Assembly (NCBI GenBank): GCA_964419225.1
Contig: CAYQPF010000082.1
Span: 1-22,342 of the forward strand
Source: CAYQPF01 sp964419225
Lineage (GTDB): Bacteria; Cloacimonadota; Cloacimonadia; Cloacimonadales; CAYQPF01
Direction of reading: 5' to 3'
Length of the DNA stretch: 22,342 nucleotides
Position 1 is the stretch's first letter. Every line of letters starts with the position of its first letter. A model generated the notes under the pieces. The model searched no databases and had not been told where the DNA came from. It saw nothing but the letters and a program-made list of their open reading frames with translations. The position numbers were made by a program, and so were the translations under genes. This document shows, one piece after another, positions 15,843 to 22,342 of the stretch.

Positions 15843-17039
15843 ATGAAATCAAAATTAAAAGTATTAACTATCGTCGGGACACGTCCCGAGATAATCCGAC
15901 TCTCCAGAGTTATGGCTCTCCTGGACAGATTTGTTGATCACATTCTGGTTCATACCGGCCAAAACTATGATTATGAATTAAACGAAATATTTTTTGAAGA
16001 TCTTGAAATCAGAAAACCAGACCACTTTTTAGGTATTAACACGACATCTTTAGGCAATGTCCTGGGAGATACTCTTATTAAGATAGAACAGGTATTTCTG
16101 CAAGTGAAACCTGATGCTGTCCTTATTCTGGGGGATACTAATGCCAGTATCTGCGGAATAATGGCTAAAAGAATGAGAATACCTATTTACCATATGGAAG
16201 CTGGTAACAGATGCTTTGATTTTAATGTCCCCGAAGAAATAAATAGAAGAATGATCGACCACCTGGCTGATTTTAATCTCGTCTATACTGAACATGCCAG
16301 AAGGCATTTGTTATCAGAAGGATTACCTCATAGAAGAATTTATCTGACCGGTTCTCCAATGTTTGAAGTTTTAAGCTATTATATGGAAAAAATAAAAAAC
16401 TCCGATATTCTGACTAAATTGAATTTAGAAACCAAAAAATACTTTTTAGTTTCTACCCATAGAGAAGAGAATGTTGATAATCCTGAAAATTTGAAAAAGA
16501 TACTAACTATTCTGAACAACCTTGCCGAAAAATACGGCTATCCTGTAATTGTCTCTACTCATCCTCGTACCCGTAAACGGATTGAAGCGTTAGGGGAAGT
16601 TACGAGTAACGAGATAGGTGTAACGTGTAACAAGTCACAAGTAACTGTCGACCCGTCACTCGTCACTTGTCATCCACTCATCTCCTTCCTCAAACCCTTC
16701 GGGTTTAGCGACTACAACAACCTCCAAATGAATGCTCTTTGCACTATCTCTGACAGCGGTACCATATCCGAAGAATCGGCTATTTTTGATATTCCTGCTA
16801 TTACCATCAGAAATGCTATGGAAAGACCAGAAGCGATTGATACAGGTACAATAGTTTTGACTGGATTTGATCCTGATACAGTTTTAGATTCCATCTCAAT
16901 GGTAATTGAAGAGCTTCAAGACAGAAAATATGATCATGTACCTTTCGAGTACCAAATCAAAAATACTTCATGGAGAGTATTAAAACTTATAATGGGAACA
17001 GCAAAGCTTAGTAATGAATGGTGGAGCATAAAAAAATAA
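15843..17039 (+). CDS. fnlC: UDP-GlcNAc 2-epimerase-family enzyme, UDP-FucNAc C2-epimerase, carrying an in-frame repeat insertion
   Basis: FnlC (CapG/WbjD) completes UDP-L-FucNAc. The family residues are intact: GTRPE (12-16), GDTN with Asp98, HMEAGNRCFDFNVPEE with Glu119 and Glu131, STHREENVD with His206, STHPRTRKR, and SDSGTISEE (303-311). The length of 398 aa is about 20 residues above the usual 375-380. The excess is residues 253-280, which are encoded exactly by 12 heptad repeats (16599-16682) and read VTSNEIG, VTCNKSQ, VTVDPSL, VTCHPLI. They sit in what is normally a short loop between THPRTRKRIEALG and SFLKPFGF. The frame is preserved, so an active enzyme with an extended surface loop is plausible. 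The start has AAAGGA upstream. Confidence 0.94.
   Translation: MKSKLKVLTIVGTRPEIIRLSRVMALLDRFVDHILVHTGQNYDYELNEIFFEDLEIRKPDHFLGINTTSLGNVLGDTLIKIEQVFLQVKPDAVLILGDTNASICGIMAKRMRIPIYHMEAGNRCFDFNVPEEINRRMIDHLADFNLVYTEHARRHLLSEGLPHRRIYLTGSPMFEVLSYYMEKIKNSDILTKLNLETKKYFLVSTHREENVDNPENLKKILTILNNLAEKYGYPVIVSTHPRTRKRIEALGEVTSNEIGVTCNKSQVTVDPSLVTCHPLISFLKPFGFSDYNNLQMNALCTISDSGTISEESAIFDIPAITIRNAMERPEAIDTGTIVLTGFDPDTVLDSISMVIEELQDRKYDHVPFEYQIKNTSWRVLKLIMGTAKLSNEWWSIKK
16599..16682. repeat. Heptad repeat block E, translated inside fnlC
   Basis: Twelve units in strict 7-bp register: GTTACGA, GTAACGA, GATAGGT, GTAACGT, GTAACAA, GTCACAA, GTAACTG, TCGACCC, GTCACTC, GTCACTT, GTCATCC, ACTCATC. Eight fit GTNACNN exactly and GTCATCC differs at one core base. 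Total 84 bp is 28 codons, so the reading frame is kept. Three units make one 21-bp period, which gives a heptapeptide period in the protein. Confidence 0.92.
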
Positions 17040-17780
17040 ATGCAAAAAATCACCTATATTAATTGTAAACTAAATCTGATAAATTTTGAAGAATTATTGA
17101 ACTTTATAAAGTCAAACATAGATCAAAATAATAAAGTGAATCATGTTTTAATTAATGCTTCAACTTTTTTGGATGCCCAAAAAGACAAAGATTTCCTAGG
17201 TATTCTTAACCAATTTCAGATCGCAACAGTAGATGGAATGGGTTTATATTTTGCTCTTAAATTAAACAAATTGCCTATAAAAGAACGTATAGCTGGACCT
17301 GATTTGTTTGAGAAGGTTTTAGAACTATCTCAAAAAGAGAAATATCGTGTTTATTTTCTTGGCACTACAGAAGAGAATATCAATAAAATGATTGATAATA
17401 TTCGAGTAAAATATCCACATTTGATAATTGCTGGTTATAGAAATGGGTTTTTCAATTTGAACGATATGAAGGATTTATTAGAAAATATTGATAACTCAAA
17501 CTCTCACATTTTATTGTTAGGATTACCCTCACCCATTAAAGAACAATTTATTATTAAATATGGTAATATTATTAAGTGTAATTATATTTTGGGAGTTGGT
17601 GGTGTTTTTGATATTATTGCAGGAGATATAAAAAGAGCTCCCATATTATTGCAAAAAATTGGATTAGAATGGTTCTTTAGATTCGCTCAAGAGCCTAAAA
17701 GATTGTGGAAAAGGTATTTAATTGGCAATTTTCAATATGTTTGTATTATTTTGTCACATTTAATGAAAAAAAGTAAATAA
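17040..17780 (+). CDS. WecG/TagA/CpsF-family glycosyltransferase (GT26)
   Basis: The protein carries the GT26 signatures: NHVLINASTFLDAQ, the catalytic-site segment ATVDGMGLYFA with Asp65 (the equivalent Asp is the proposed base in TagA/TarA), KERIAGPDLFE (81-91), YRVYFLGTTEENI, LLLGLPSPIKEQFI and the long C-terminal motif GVGGVFDIIAGDIKRAP...GLEWFFRFAQEPKRLWKRYL. GT26 enzymes usually transfer ManNAc or ManNAcA to the first, lipid-linked sugar on undecaprenyl diphosphate. The donor here could instead be another N-acetylated sugar, for example one made in this locus. It begins directly after the fnlC stop with no gap and precedes the initiating phosphotransferase gene, consistent with catalysing the second step of repeat-unit assembly at the inner membrane. 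Confidence 0.92.
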   Translation: MQKITYINCKLNLINFEELLNFIKSNIDQNNKVNHVLINASTFLDAQKDKDFLGILNQFQIATVDGMGLYFALKLNKLPIKERIAGPDLFEKVLELSQKEKYRVYFLGTTEENINKMIDNIRVKYPHLIIAGYRNGFFNLNDMKDLLENIDNSNSHILLLGLPSPIKEQFIIKYGNIIKCNYILGVGGVFDIIAGDIKRAPILLQKIGLEWFFRFAQEPKRLWKRYLIGNFQYVCIILSHLMKKSK

Positions 17781-17811
17781 CAGTACCTAATATTGTTTAA
17801 AGGAGCATATT

Positions 17812-19197
17812 TTGCATAGAAATTATTCTGATTTTTTCTCTGGATTATACTTCATTTATGATATTTTAGTTATCATTTTTGCCTACTACATATCTCATAT
17901 TTTAAGATTCGAAGGAATAAACAACTCTTATACAGATGCTATCAATGTCTTGGTTTTATTGTTTGTTTGGATAGTTGTCTCTAAAGGTATGAATTTTTAT
18001 GAAATTCACAGAACAAAGCAATGGGATTACAAGTTCTCAAAAATATTCAGCACGATATTTTTATATTTCGGGGTTCTTACTGTTCTCATATTTTCATTCA
18101 AATTAGTTACAACCTCTCGTTTGCAAATTGTCTATTTTGTGACTATATTGCTTTTAATGATTTTCTTTGGACATTTATTAATAAACTATTTCATAGTGAA
18201 AAATCAGCTTAGAGATTCCAACTTACGCCGGTTATTAATCATAGGTGCCGGCAGAGTTGGCTTAAAACTGTTTGAAACTATTTCTTATCATCCTGAGTTT
18301 GGTTACAATCTTATCGGATTTTTGGATGATAACCTGGAAATTGATGTGTTATCGAGTCAAGTTATAGGGAATATAGATGATATTGAAATCATTGCGAAAC
18401 AGTACAAAATTCACGAAGTTATTATTGCATTTCCCATCAGGCTAGAAGATAAAGTCAGGAAAGTTCTCAATACCTGTGAATATATGGGAATCCGAGTCAG
18501 ATTGATTCCTGATATATACAGGATATCTAAAAGTAAGTTACAATTAGGTTCTTTTGCAGAAATACCTATTATATCTGTTCATCCCTCACCTTTGGAAAAC
18601 TTAGTTAATAAGGTTTTAAAAAGAGCATTTGATATCATATTTTCTTTGGGAGTTATTATTTGTATCTCCCCAATTTTCATATTCACTGCTTTAATAAACA
18701 AAATCTTTTACCCCGGCCCTGTACTCTTCATTCAAAAAAGAACTGGATATAATCAAAAAGAGTTTAACTGCTATAAGTTCCGTTCTATGAAAGTACAGGC
18801 AAGAGAAATAGCAGATAAAGTGCAAGCTGTACAAAATGATCCAAGAATAACGAAATTCGGTCAGTTTATCAGAAAAACTAATATTGATGAATTACCCCAG
18901 TTCTTTAATGTCTTGAAGGGTAATATGAGTGTCGTTGGCCCTAGACCACACATGGTTAGTCAGAATGGGGAATTCAAAGAAGCTGAAAAACAGTACATGA
19001 CCAGACACTTGATTAAACCTGGCATCACCGGTTGGGCTCAGATCAATGGCTGGAGAGGTCCAACAGACACACAGGAGAAAATCCAGAAGAGAGTGGAATT
19101 TGACATTTGGTATATGGAAAACTGGAATTTCTGGTTAGATATTCAAATCATTGTAATGACTATTCTGAGTAAGAAGTCAAGGTTAAACGCGTTCTAA
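17812..19197 (+). CDS. wcaJ: Undecaprenyl-phosphate sugar phosphotransferase, WcaJ/WbaP type
   Basis: This polyprenyl-phosphate hexose-1-phosphate transferase starts repeat-unit synthesis on undecaprenyl phosphate. About four N-terminal membrane spans (residues 10-130) are followed by a Rossmann-like domain (RRLLIIGAGRVGLKLFE, 139-155) and the C-terminal catalytic domain: an anchoring hydrophobic helix (272-300), PGPVLFIQKRTG, CYKFRSM (320-326), the Asp359-Glu360 catalytic pair in NIDELPQ, VVGPRPHM, and KPGITGWAQINGWRGPTDT. The last segment resembles WcaJ (glucose-1-phosphate) more than WbaP (galactose), but the sugar cannot be fixed by eye. The start is TTG at 17812 with AGGAG 6 bp upstream. 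No closer ATG exists, and the N-terminus matches family length (461 aa). Confidence 0.92.
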   Translation: MHRNYSDFFSGLYFIYDILVIIFAYYISHILRFEGINNSYTDAINVLVLLFVWIVVSKGMNFYEIHRTKQWDYKFSKIFSTIFLYFGVLTVLIFSFKLVTTSRLQIVYFVTILLLMIFFGHLLINYFIVKNQLRDSNLRRLLIIGAGRVGLKLFETISYHPEFGYNLIGFLDDNLEIDVLSSQVIGNIDDIEIIAKQYKIHEVIIAFPIRLEDKVRKVLNTCEYMGIRVRLIPDIYRISKSKLQLGSFAEIPIISVHPSPLENLVNKVLKRAFDIIFSLGVIICISPIFIFTALINKIFYPGPVLFIQKRTGYNQKEFNCYKFRSMKVQAREIADKVQAVQNDPRITKFGQFIRKTNIDELPQFFNVLKGNMSVVGPRPHMVSQNGEFKEAEKQYMTRHLIKPGITGWAQINGWRGPTDTQEKIQKRVEFDIWYMENWNFWLDIQIIVMTILSKKSRLNAF

Positions 19198-19458
19198 GAG
19201 AAAAACAAAAATTAATCAAAAGTGAAACATTTCTGGAGACTTCCCACAAATGGTCACAAATGTGATAATTAAAATTAACACAAATAAAAAAATATGAGCA
19301 ACTAGTTTGCTTTAAACGGGATAGAAATAGTATAATTTGTTAAAAAGATACTTGCAAAGTATGTATGTTTGTGGTAAACTATGTTTTTTAATATGGCAAT
19401 TTAGGACTTTCTTTTTAACTACAAATCAAGCACTGAATAAAATTTAGAAGGAGATAAT
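19198..19458 (+). promoter_or_regulatory. Intergenic region with a candidate sigma70-type promoter (19307-19336) and leader
   Basis: This 261-bp gap has no gene. A perfect TATAAT (19331-19336) is preceded at 18 bp by TTGCTT (19307-19312), a reasonable -35/-10 pair that would start a transcript near 19343. The leader of about 115 nt begins with a small hairpin, ATACTT-gca-AAGTAT (19348-19362), and ends with AAGGAG (19448-19453) before the ATG. A direct repeat of CACAAATG occurs near 19245-19262. No terminator is evident for the upstream gene. The promoter call is by consensus only. Confidence 0.5.
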
Positions 19459-20406
19459 ATGAATTTTTTAGTTACGGGGGGAGCTGGTTTTATCGGCTCT
19501 AATATAACTGATTTCCTAATTAATCAAGGATATAGTGTTATCGTTCTGGATAATCTTACAACGGGTAATCAGCATAATATTAGACATTTATTGAATCATA
19601 AAAATTTTACTTTTATCGAAGGTGATATCCGGAGTTATCATATTGTTAATAAGATATTACCTAAAATTGACTATGTTATCCATCAGGCAGCATTACCCTC
19701 AGTTCCAAGGTCAATAAACGACCCAATTACTTCTAATGTGGTTAACATTGACGGAACATTAAATTTACTTGAATGTGCTGTAAGTAATAAAGTAAAGAGA
19801 TTTGTCTTTGCTTCATCTTCTTCGATCTATGGTAATACTGAAGTTCTTCCTAAACATCCTTCTATGCCGGTTAATCCAATGTCACCATATGCACTGACAA
19901 AATATACAGGTGAAAGATATTGCCAAATTTTCTATGATGTCTATGGTCTAGAAACAGTAAGTCTTAGGTATTTTAATGTTTTCGGACCAAGGCAAAATCC
20001 ATTCTCAGAATATTCAGCAGCGATTCCAAAATTTGTTAAGTTGCTTCTGGATGGAAATCCACCCATAATTTATGGTGATGGCTTGCAATCAAGAGATTTT
20101 ACTTATGTTGATAATGTGGTTGAAGCAAATTTTAAAGCCTGTTTTGCTCCTAATGCAGCTGGAAAAGTATTTAATGTTGCTTTAGGTGAGCGAATAACTC
20201 TACTGGATCTGATTAGTAAGATTAATAAAAAACTGGGTAAGAATATTACTCCAATCTTTGAATCAGTGCGACTGGGTGATGTTAAGCACTCTCTTGCATG
20301 CATAAAAGACACTAAGGAAATTCTTGGTTATACGGCACCTATTGATTTTGATACAGGATTGGAAAAAACTGTTGATTATTTCATAGATTACTTTTCGAAA
20401 AAATAA
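19459..20406 (+). CDS. wbpP: UDP-N-acetylglucosamine C4-epimerase, WbpP/TviC type
   Basis: An extended SDR of 315 aa. It has FLVTGGAGFIGSN (3-15), VIHQAALPSVPRSINDP, which is the diagnostic stretch of the WbpP/TviC/WbgU group, SSSSIYG, and the catalytic Tyr144-x-x-x-Lys148 in SPYALTKYTGERY, then RYFNVFGPRQNP and GDGLQSRDFTYVDNVVEAN. These enzymes interconvert UDP-GlcNAc/GalNAc or the corresponding uronic acids. Followed by a UDP-HexNAc 6-dehydrogenase, it would supply UDP-GalNAcA, as wbpP-wbpO and tviC-tviB pairs do. It ends 13 bp before a strong terminator. Confidence 0.85.
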   Translation: MNFLVTGGAGFIGSNITDFLINQGYSVIVLDNLTTGNQHNIRHLLNHKNFTFIEGDIRSYHIVNKILPKIDYVIHQAALPSVPRSINDPITSNVVNIDGTLNLLECAVSNKVKRFVFASSSSIYGNTEVLPKHPSMPVNPMSPYALTKYTGERYCQIFYDVYGLETVSLRYFNVFGPRQNPFSEYSAAIPKFVKLLLDGNPPIIYGDGLQSRDFTYVDNVVEANFKACFAPNAAGKVFNVALGERITLLDLISKINKKLGKNITPIFESVRLGDVKHSLACIKDTKEILGYTAPIDFDTGLEKTVDYFIDYFSKK

Positions 20407-20419
20407 AAAAATCATACTT

Positions 20420-20450
20420 AAAGCGGTGGAATCATATTCTACCGCTTTTT
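20420..20450 (+). terminator. Rho-independent terminator after the epimerase gene
   Basis: A 13-bp stem (20420-20432 with 20436-20448, one G-T wobble) with the loop CAT closes on AAAGCGGT/ACCGCTTT and runs into TTTTTCTTTG. It should reduce transcription into the dehydrogenase gene. Confidence 0.9.
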
Positions 20451-20503
20451 CTTTGTTTAAAAAGATAAATAAGAATAAATACAATATAAAATCGGAGGAA
20501 TTA

Positions 20504-21802
20504 ATGGAATTTATCAAAAAAATTCAGAATAAATCGGTAAAAGTCGCAGTTATCGGTTTAGGATATGTTGGCTTACCTATGGCTGTTACAGTAGCCAAGA
20601 AAGGATTTCATGTTCTGGGTATTGATATCAGCGATTATTGTGTGCAGAATGTCAATGCAGGAAAGAACTACATCGGTGATGTGGAAGACATTGATTTAGA
20701 AAATGTTGTAAATGCTGGATTACTAAAAGCTTCGAAAGAGTTTTCCGGGATCAAAGACTGCGGAGTTATTTTAATCGCGGTTCCGACTCCCTTAGATAAA
20801 TATCAGCAACCGGATACTTCATATATCAGTAATGCCACTAATTCCATTGCAGAATATATTACCAGCGATACTCTTATAGTGTTAGAAAGTACCACTTACC
20901 CTGGTACAACAGTGGAAATTATTGTCCCACCTCTTACTAAAAAGGGTTTTTCCATTGGCAAGGATGTTTATGTTGCTTTCTCTCCGGAAAGAGTCGATCC
21001 GGGTAATGAAAGTTACAAAACTCATAATACTCCCAAAGTAGTCGGCGGTATAACCGAAAACTGTAATAAAGCTTCCAAAGCTTTCTACGAAGCTGTGCTA
21101 GATGCTCCTGTACTTACAGTTTCTTCTCCTGCTGTTGCTGAAATGGAAAAAATATACGAAAATACTTTCAGAAATATTAATATCGCTTTAGCCAATGAAA
21201 TGACCATTCTCTGCGAAAGAATGGGAATCAGCGTTTGGGAAGTTATAGATGCTGCCAAAACTAAGCCTTATGGCTTTATGGCCTTCTATCCCGGTCCGGG
21301 AGTCGGCGGACACTGTATTCCAATCGATCCCTTCTACTTGACTTGGAAAGCCAGAGAATATAATTACCATACAAGGCTGATCGAACTTGCCGGCGAGATC
21401 AATAATTCAATGCCGGAATTTGTTCTGAATAAAGCCATGAAAATGCTCAACAAAAAAGGTATTGCCATCTCCAAGGCTAAAGTCATGTTACTTGGTGCTG
21501 CTTATAAAAAAGATATCAGGGATATGAGAGAATCACCTGTCCATCCTCTGATTGTCTTATTGGAAGAACATGGGGTGAGTTTCGATGTCAATGATCCTTT
21601 CGTCCCGAAATTTCATAATGAATTGAATGATAAGCATTATACAACTGTTGAACTTGATAATCTCGAAAGCTATGATTTAGTCATATTTATAACAGATCAT
21701 ACATGTTATGATAAAGAAATGATCGTCAAAAGATCAAAACTGGTGCTTGATACAAGAAACGCTTGCAAAGGAATCAAAGCAGATAATCTGATCTTAATGT
21801 AG
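20504..21802 (+). CDS. UDP-N-acetylhexosamine 6-dehydrogenase (WbpA/WbpO/TviB type)
   Basis: A three-domain UDP-sugar dehydrogenase of 432 aa that oxidises C6 to the carboxylate with two NAD+. It has VAVIGLGYVGLPMAV (14-28), AVPTPLDKYQQPD, LESTTYPGTT, FSPERVDPGN, the middle-domain EKIYENTFRNINIALANEM (Lys216, Asn220), and the catalytic Cys271 in GPGVGGHCIPIDPFYLTWKA. The C-terminal domain has LGAAYKKDIRDMRESP. The EKIYENTFRNINIAL wording fits UDP-HexNAc dehydrogenases rather than UDP-glucose dehydrogenase. I chose ATG at 20504 with GGAGGA just upstream; the frame is open further back, but that DNA is the terminator. Codon use seems more GC-rich than in the wzx-wzy block. WbpA (UDP-GlcNAc) and WbpO/TviB (UDP-GalNAc or UDP-GlcNAc) cannot be separated here. 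Confidence 0.88.
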   Translation: MEFIKKIQNKSVKVAVIGLGYVGLPMAVTVAKKGFHVLGIDISDYCVQNVNAGKNYIGDVEDIDLENVVNAGLLKASKEFSGIKDCGVILIAVPTPLDKYQQPDTSYISNATNSIAEYITSDTLIVLESTTYPGTTVEIIVPPLTKKGFSIGKDVYVAFSPERVDPGNESYKTHNTPKVVGGITENCNKASKAFYEAVLDAPVLTVSSPAVAEMEKIYENTFRNINIALANEMTILCERMGISVWEVIDAAKTKPYGFMAFYPGPGVGGHCIPIDPFYLTWKAREYNYHTRLIELAGEINNSMPEFVLNKAMKMLNKKGIAISKAKVMLLGAAYKKDIRDMRESPVHPLIVLLEEHGVSFDVNDPFVPKFHNELNDKHYTTVELDNLESYDLVIFITDHTCYDKEMIVKRSKLVLDTRNACKGIKADNLILM

Positions 21803-22107
21803 TGTGCTTTGAGACAATTATTTTTCTCTAATTATGCGAATTAGGCTAATAAATATAAATTATTGGAAAAAATTTCAAACACCCCATATGGGGTGTTTTG
21901 TTTTATAAAGAAGATGAAAAGCAATTCTGAGAGACACTTTTTTTAAAATATGAACTTATCTTAAACCTGACTTGTTCAGCTACTGCATATGTTGGGTTAA
22001 ATTATTATCAGTGTTGATCAGTGGCAAAATTCTCCTATTCCCATTCTCAAAATCTAATTCGAGCATTCGTGTAATTAGTGGATAAAAAGAAAAACAAGGA
22101 GTCCTAT
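21803..22107. other. Intergenic gap between the dehydrogenase gene and galE
   Basis: The 305-bp gap holds the intrinsic terminator at 21877-21905. The rest is AT-rich with no credible gene. TTGTTC (21972-21977) and TTAAAT (21997-22002) are 19 bp apart, too poor for a promoter call, though a promoter for galE is expected here because of the terminator. Confidence 0.6.
21877..21905 (+). terminator. Rho-independent terminator after the dehydrogenase gene
   Basis: The 22-bp sequence 21877-21898 is a perfect palindrome (AAACACCCC/GGGGTGTTT with an ATAT centre) and is followed by TTTGTTTTAT, a strong GC-rich stem plus U-tract. It marks the end of the dehydrogenase transcript. Confidence 0.92.
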
Positions 22108-22332
22108 ATGGCAATTTTAATAACCGGAGGTGCCGGGTTTATCGGAAGTCATACTTGTGTGGAACTACTCAATGCAGGATATGAAGTAATCATAGTCGAT
22201 AATTTCTCCAATAGTAAACCTGAATCCTTAAACAGAATCAAAAAAATAACAGGTAATGACTTCACCTTTGTCGAAGCTGATTTGTTGGAACAGACTGCCA
22301 TAGAGAATTGTTTTGACACTAACCAGAATTAA
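22108..22332 (+). CDS. galE: UDP-glucose 4-epimerase, N-terminal part only (early in-frame stop near window end)
   Basis: The start MAILITGGAGFIGSHTCVELLNAGYEVIIVDNFSNSKPESLNRIKKITG is a textbook GalE N-terminus: NAD loop GGAGFIG, then the DNFSNS segment. AAGGAG lies 6 bp before the ATG, which decides against the GTG at 22078. The protein reads FVEADLLEQTAIENCFDTNQN and then hits TAA (22330-22332), where GalE normally continues with a segment like IDAVIHFAG. The window ends 10 bases later. Dropping one A in the CAGAATTAAG stretch would read on as NQIKLST, so a one-base frameshift, real or from sequencing, is possible. GalE would supply UDP-Gal or UDP-GalNAc. Confidence 0.75.
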   Translation: MAILITGGAGFIGSHTCVELLNAGYEVIIVDNFSNSKPESLNRIKKITGNDFTFVEADLLEQTAIENCFDTNQN

Positions 22333-22342
22333 GCTTTCAACC

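Noticed and set aside
14111..16682. CRISPR array explanation for the regularly spaced repeats
   Set aside because: Units are 7 bp with 2-bp variable spacers, far below CRISPR repeat and spacer lengths, there are no cas genes, and one array is translated inside an enzyme.
19245..19262. Direct repeat CACAAATG upstream of the epimerase gene
   Set aside because: Only two 8-bp copies in AT-rich DNA; it could be a small operator but chance explains it as well.
20426..20503. N-terminal extension of the dehydrogenase frame
   Set aside because: It is translated terminator sequence; GGAGGA before the ATG at 20504 and the family N-terminus decide the start.

Overview
The window is a long, one-directional surface polysaccharide (O-antigen or capsule type) locus from an AT-rich, probably Gram-negative bacterium. 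Every credible gene is on the + strand. Many starts follow clear Shine-Dalgarno motifs (AAGGAG, GGAGG), which argues against typical Bacteroidota. The lipoprotein, Wzx/Wzy-type genes and very low GC would suit an AT-rich FCB-type or candidate-phylum genome such as Cloacimonadota. That placement is inference only.

Layout. 1-3025: a 5'-truncated TupA-like ATP-grasp gene, a lipoprotein with a beta-helix, and a GNAT acyltransferase. 3075-7617: a dTDP-3-amino-3,6-dideoxyhexose module with rmlA, two tandem 3,4-ketoisomerase paralogues (fdtA/qdtA type), an fdtB-like aminotransferase, then a FabH-like ketoacyl synthase and a FabG-like reductase that may make a 3-hydroxyacyl group for the amino sugar. 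7625-13033: the assembly block, with a Wzx flippase, a glycosyltransferase, a Wzy-like polymerase, a GT4 glycosyltransferase and a hexapeptide acetyltransferase. 13111-17039: the UDP-N-acetyl-L-fucosamine pathway fnlA-fnlB-fnlC, with a four-helix-bundle gene between fnlB and fnlC. 17040-19197: a WecG/TagA-family transferase and a WcaJ-type initiating phosphotransferase. 19459-21802: a WbpP/TviC-like epimerase and a WbpA/WbpO/TviB-like dehydrogenase, probably making UDP-N-acetylgalactosaminuronate. 22108 to the end: the start of galE. The dTDP-glucose 4,6-dehydratase (rmlB) that the amino-sugar module needs is not in the window.

The most unusual feature is a family of degenerate 7-bp repeats with a GTNAC core (GTNACNN, strictly in register). 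They occur only between 14111 and 16682: at the end of fnlA, before fnlB, on both sides of the four-helix-bundle gene, and inside fnlC. The copy inside fnlC is 12 heptads (84 bp), exactly 28 codons. It is translated as four heptapeptides beginning V-T and keeps the gene open. The four-helix-bundle gene is bracketed by inverted copies, so it looks like an inserted cassette. Two strong intrinsic terminators (20420-20450 and 21877-21905) and one good promoter candidate (19307-19336) divide the distal end into transcription units.
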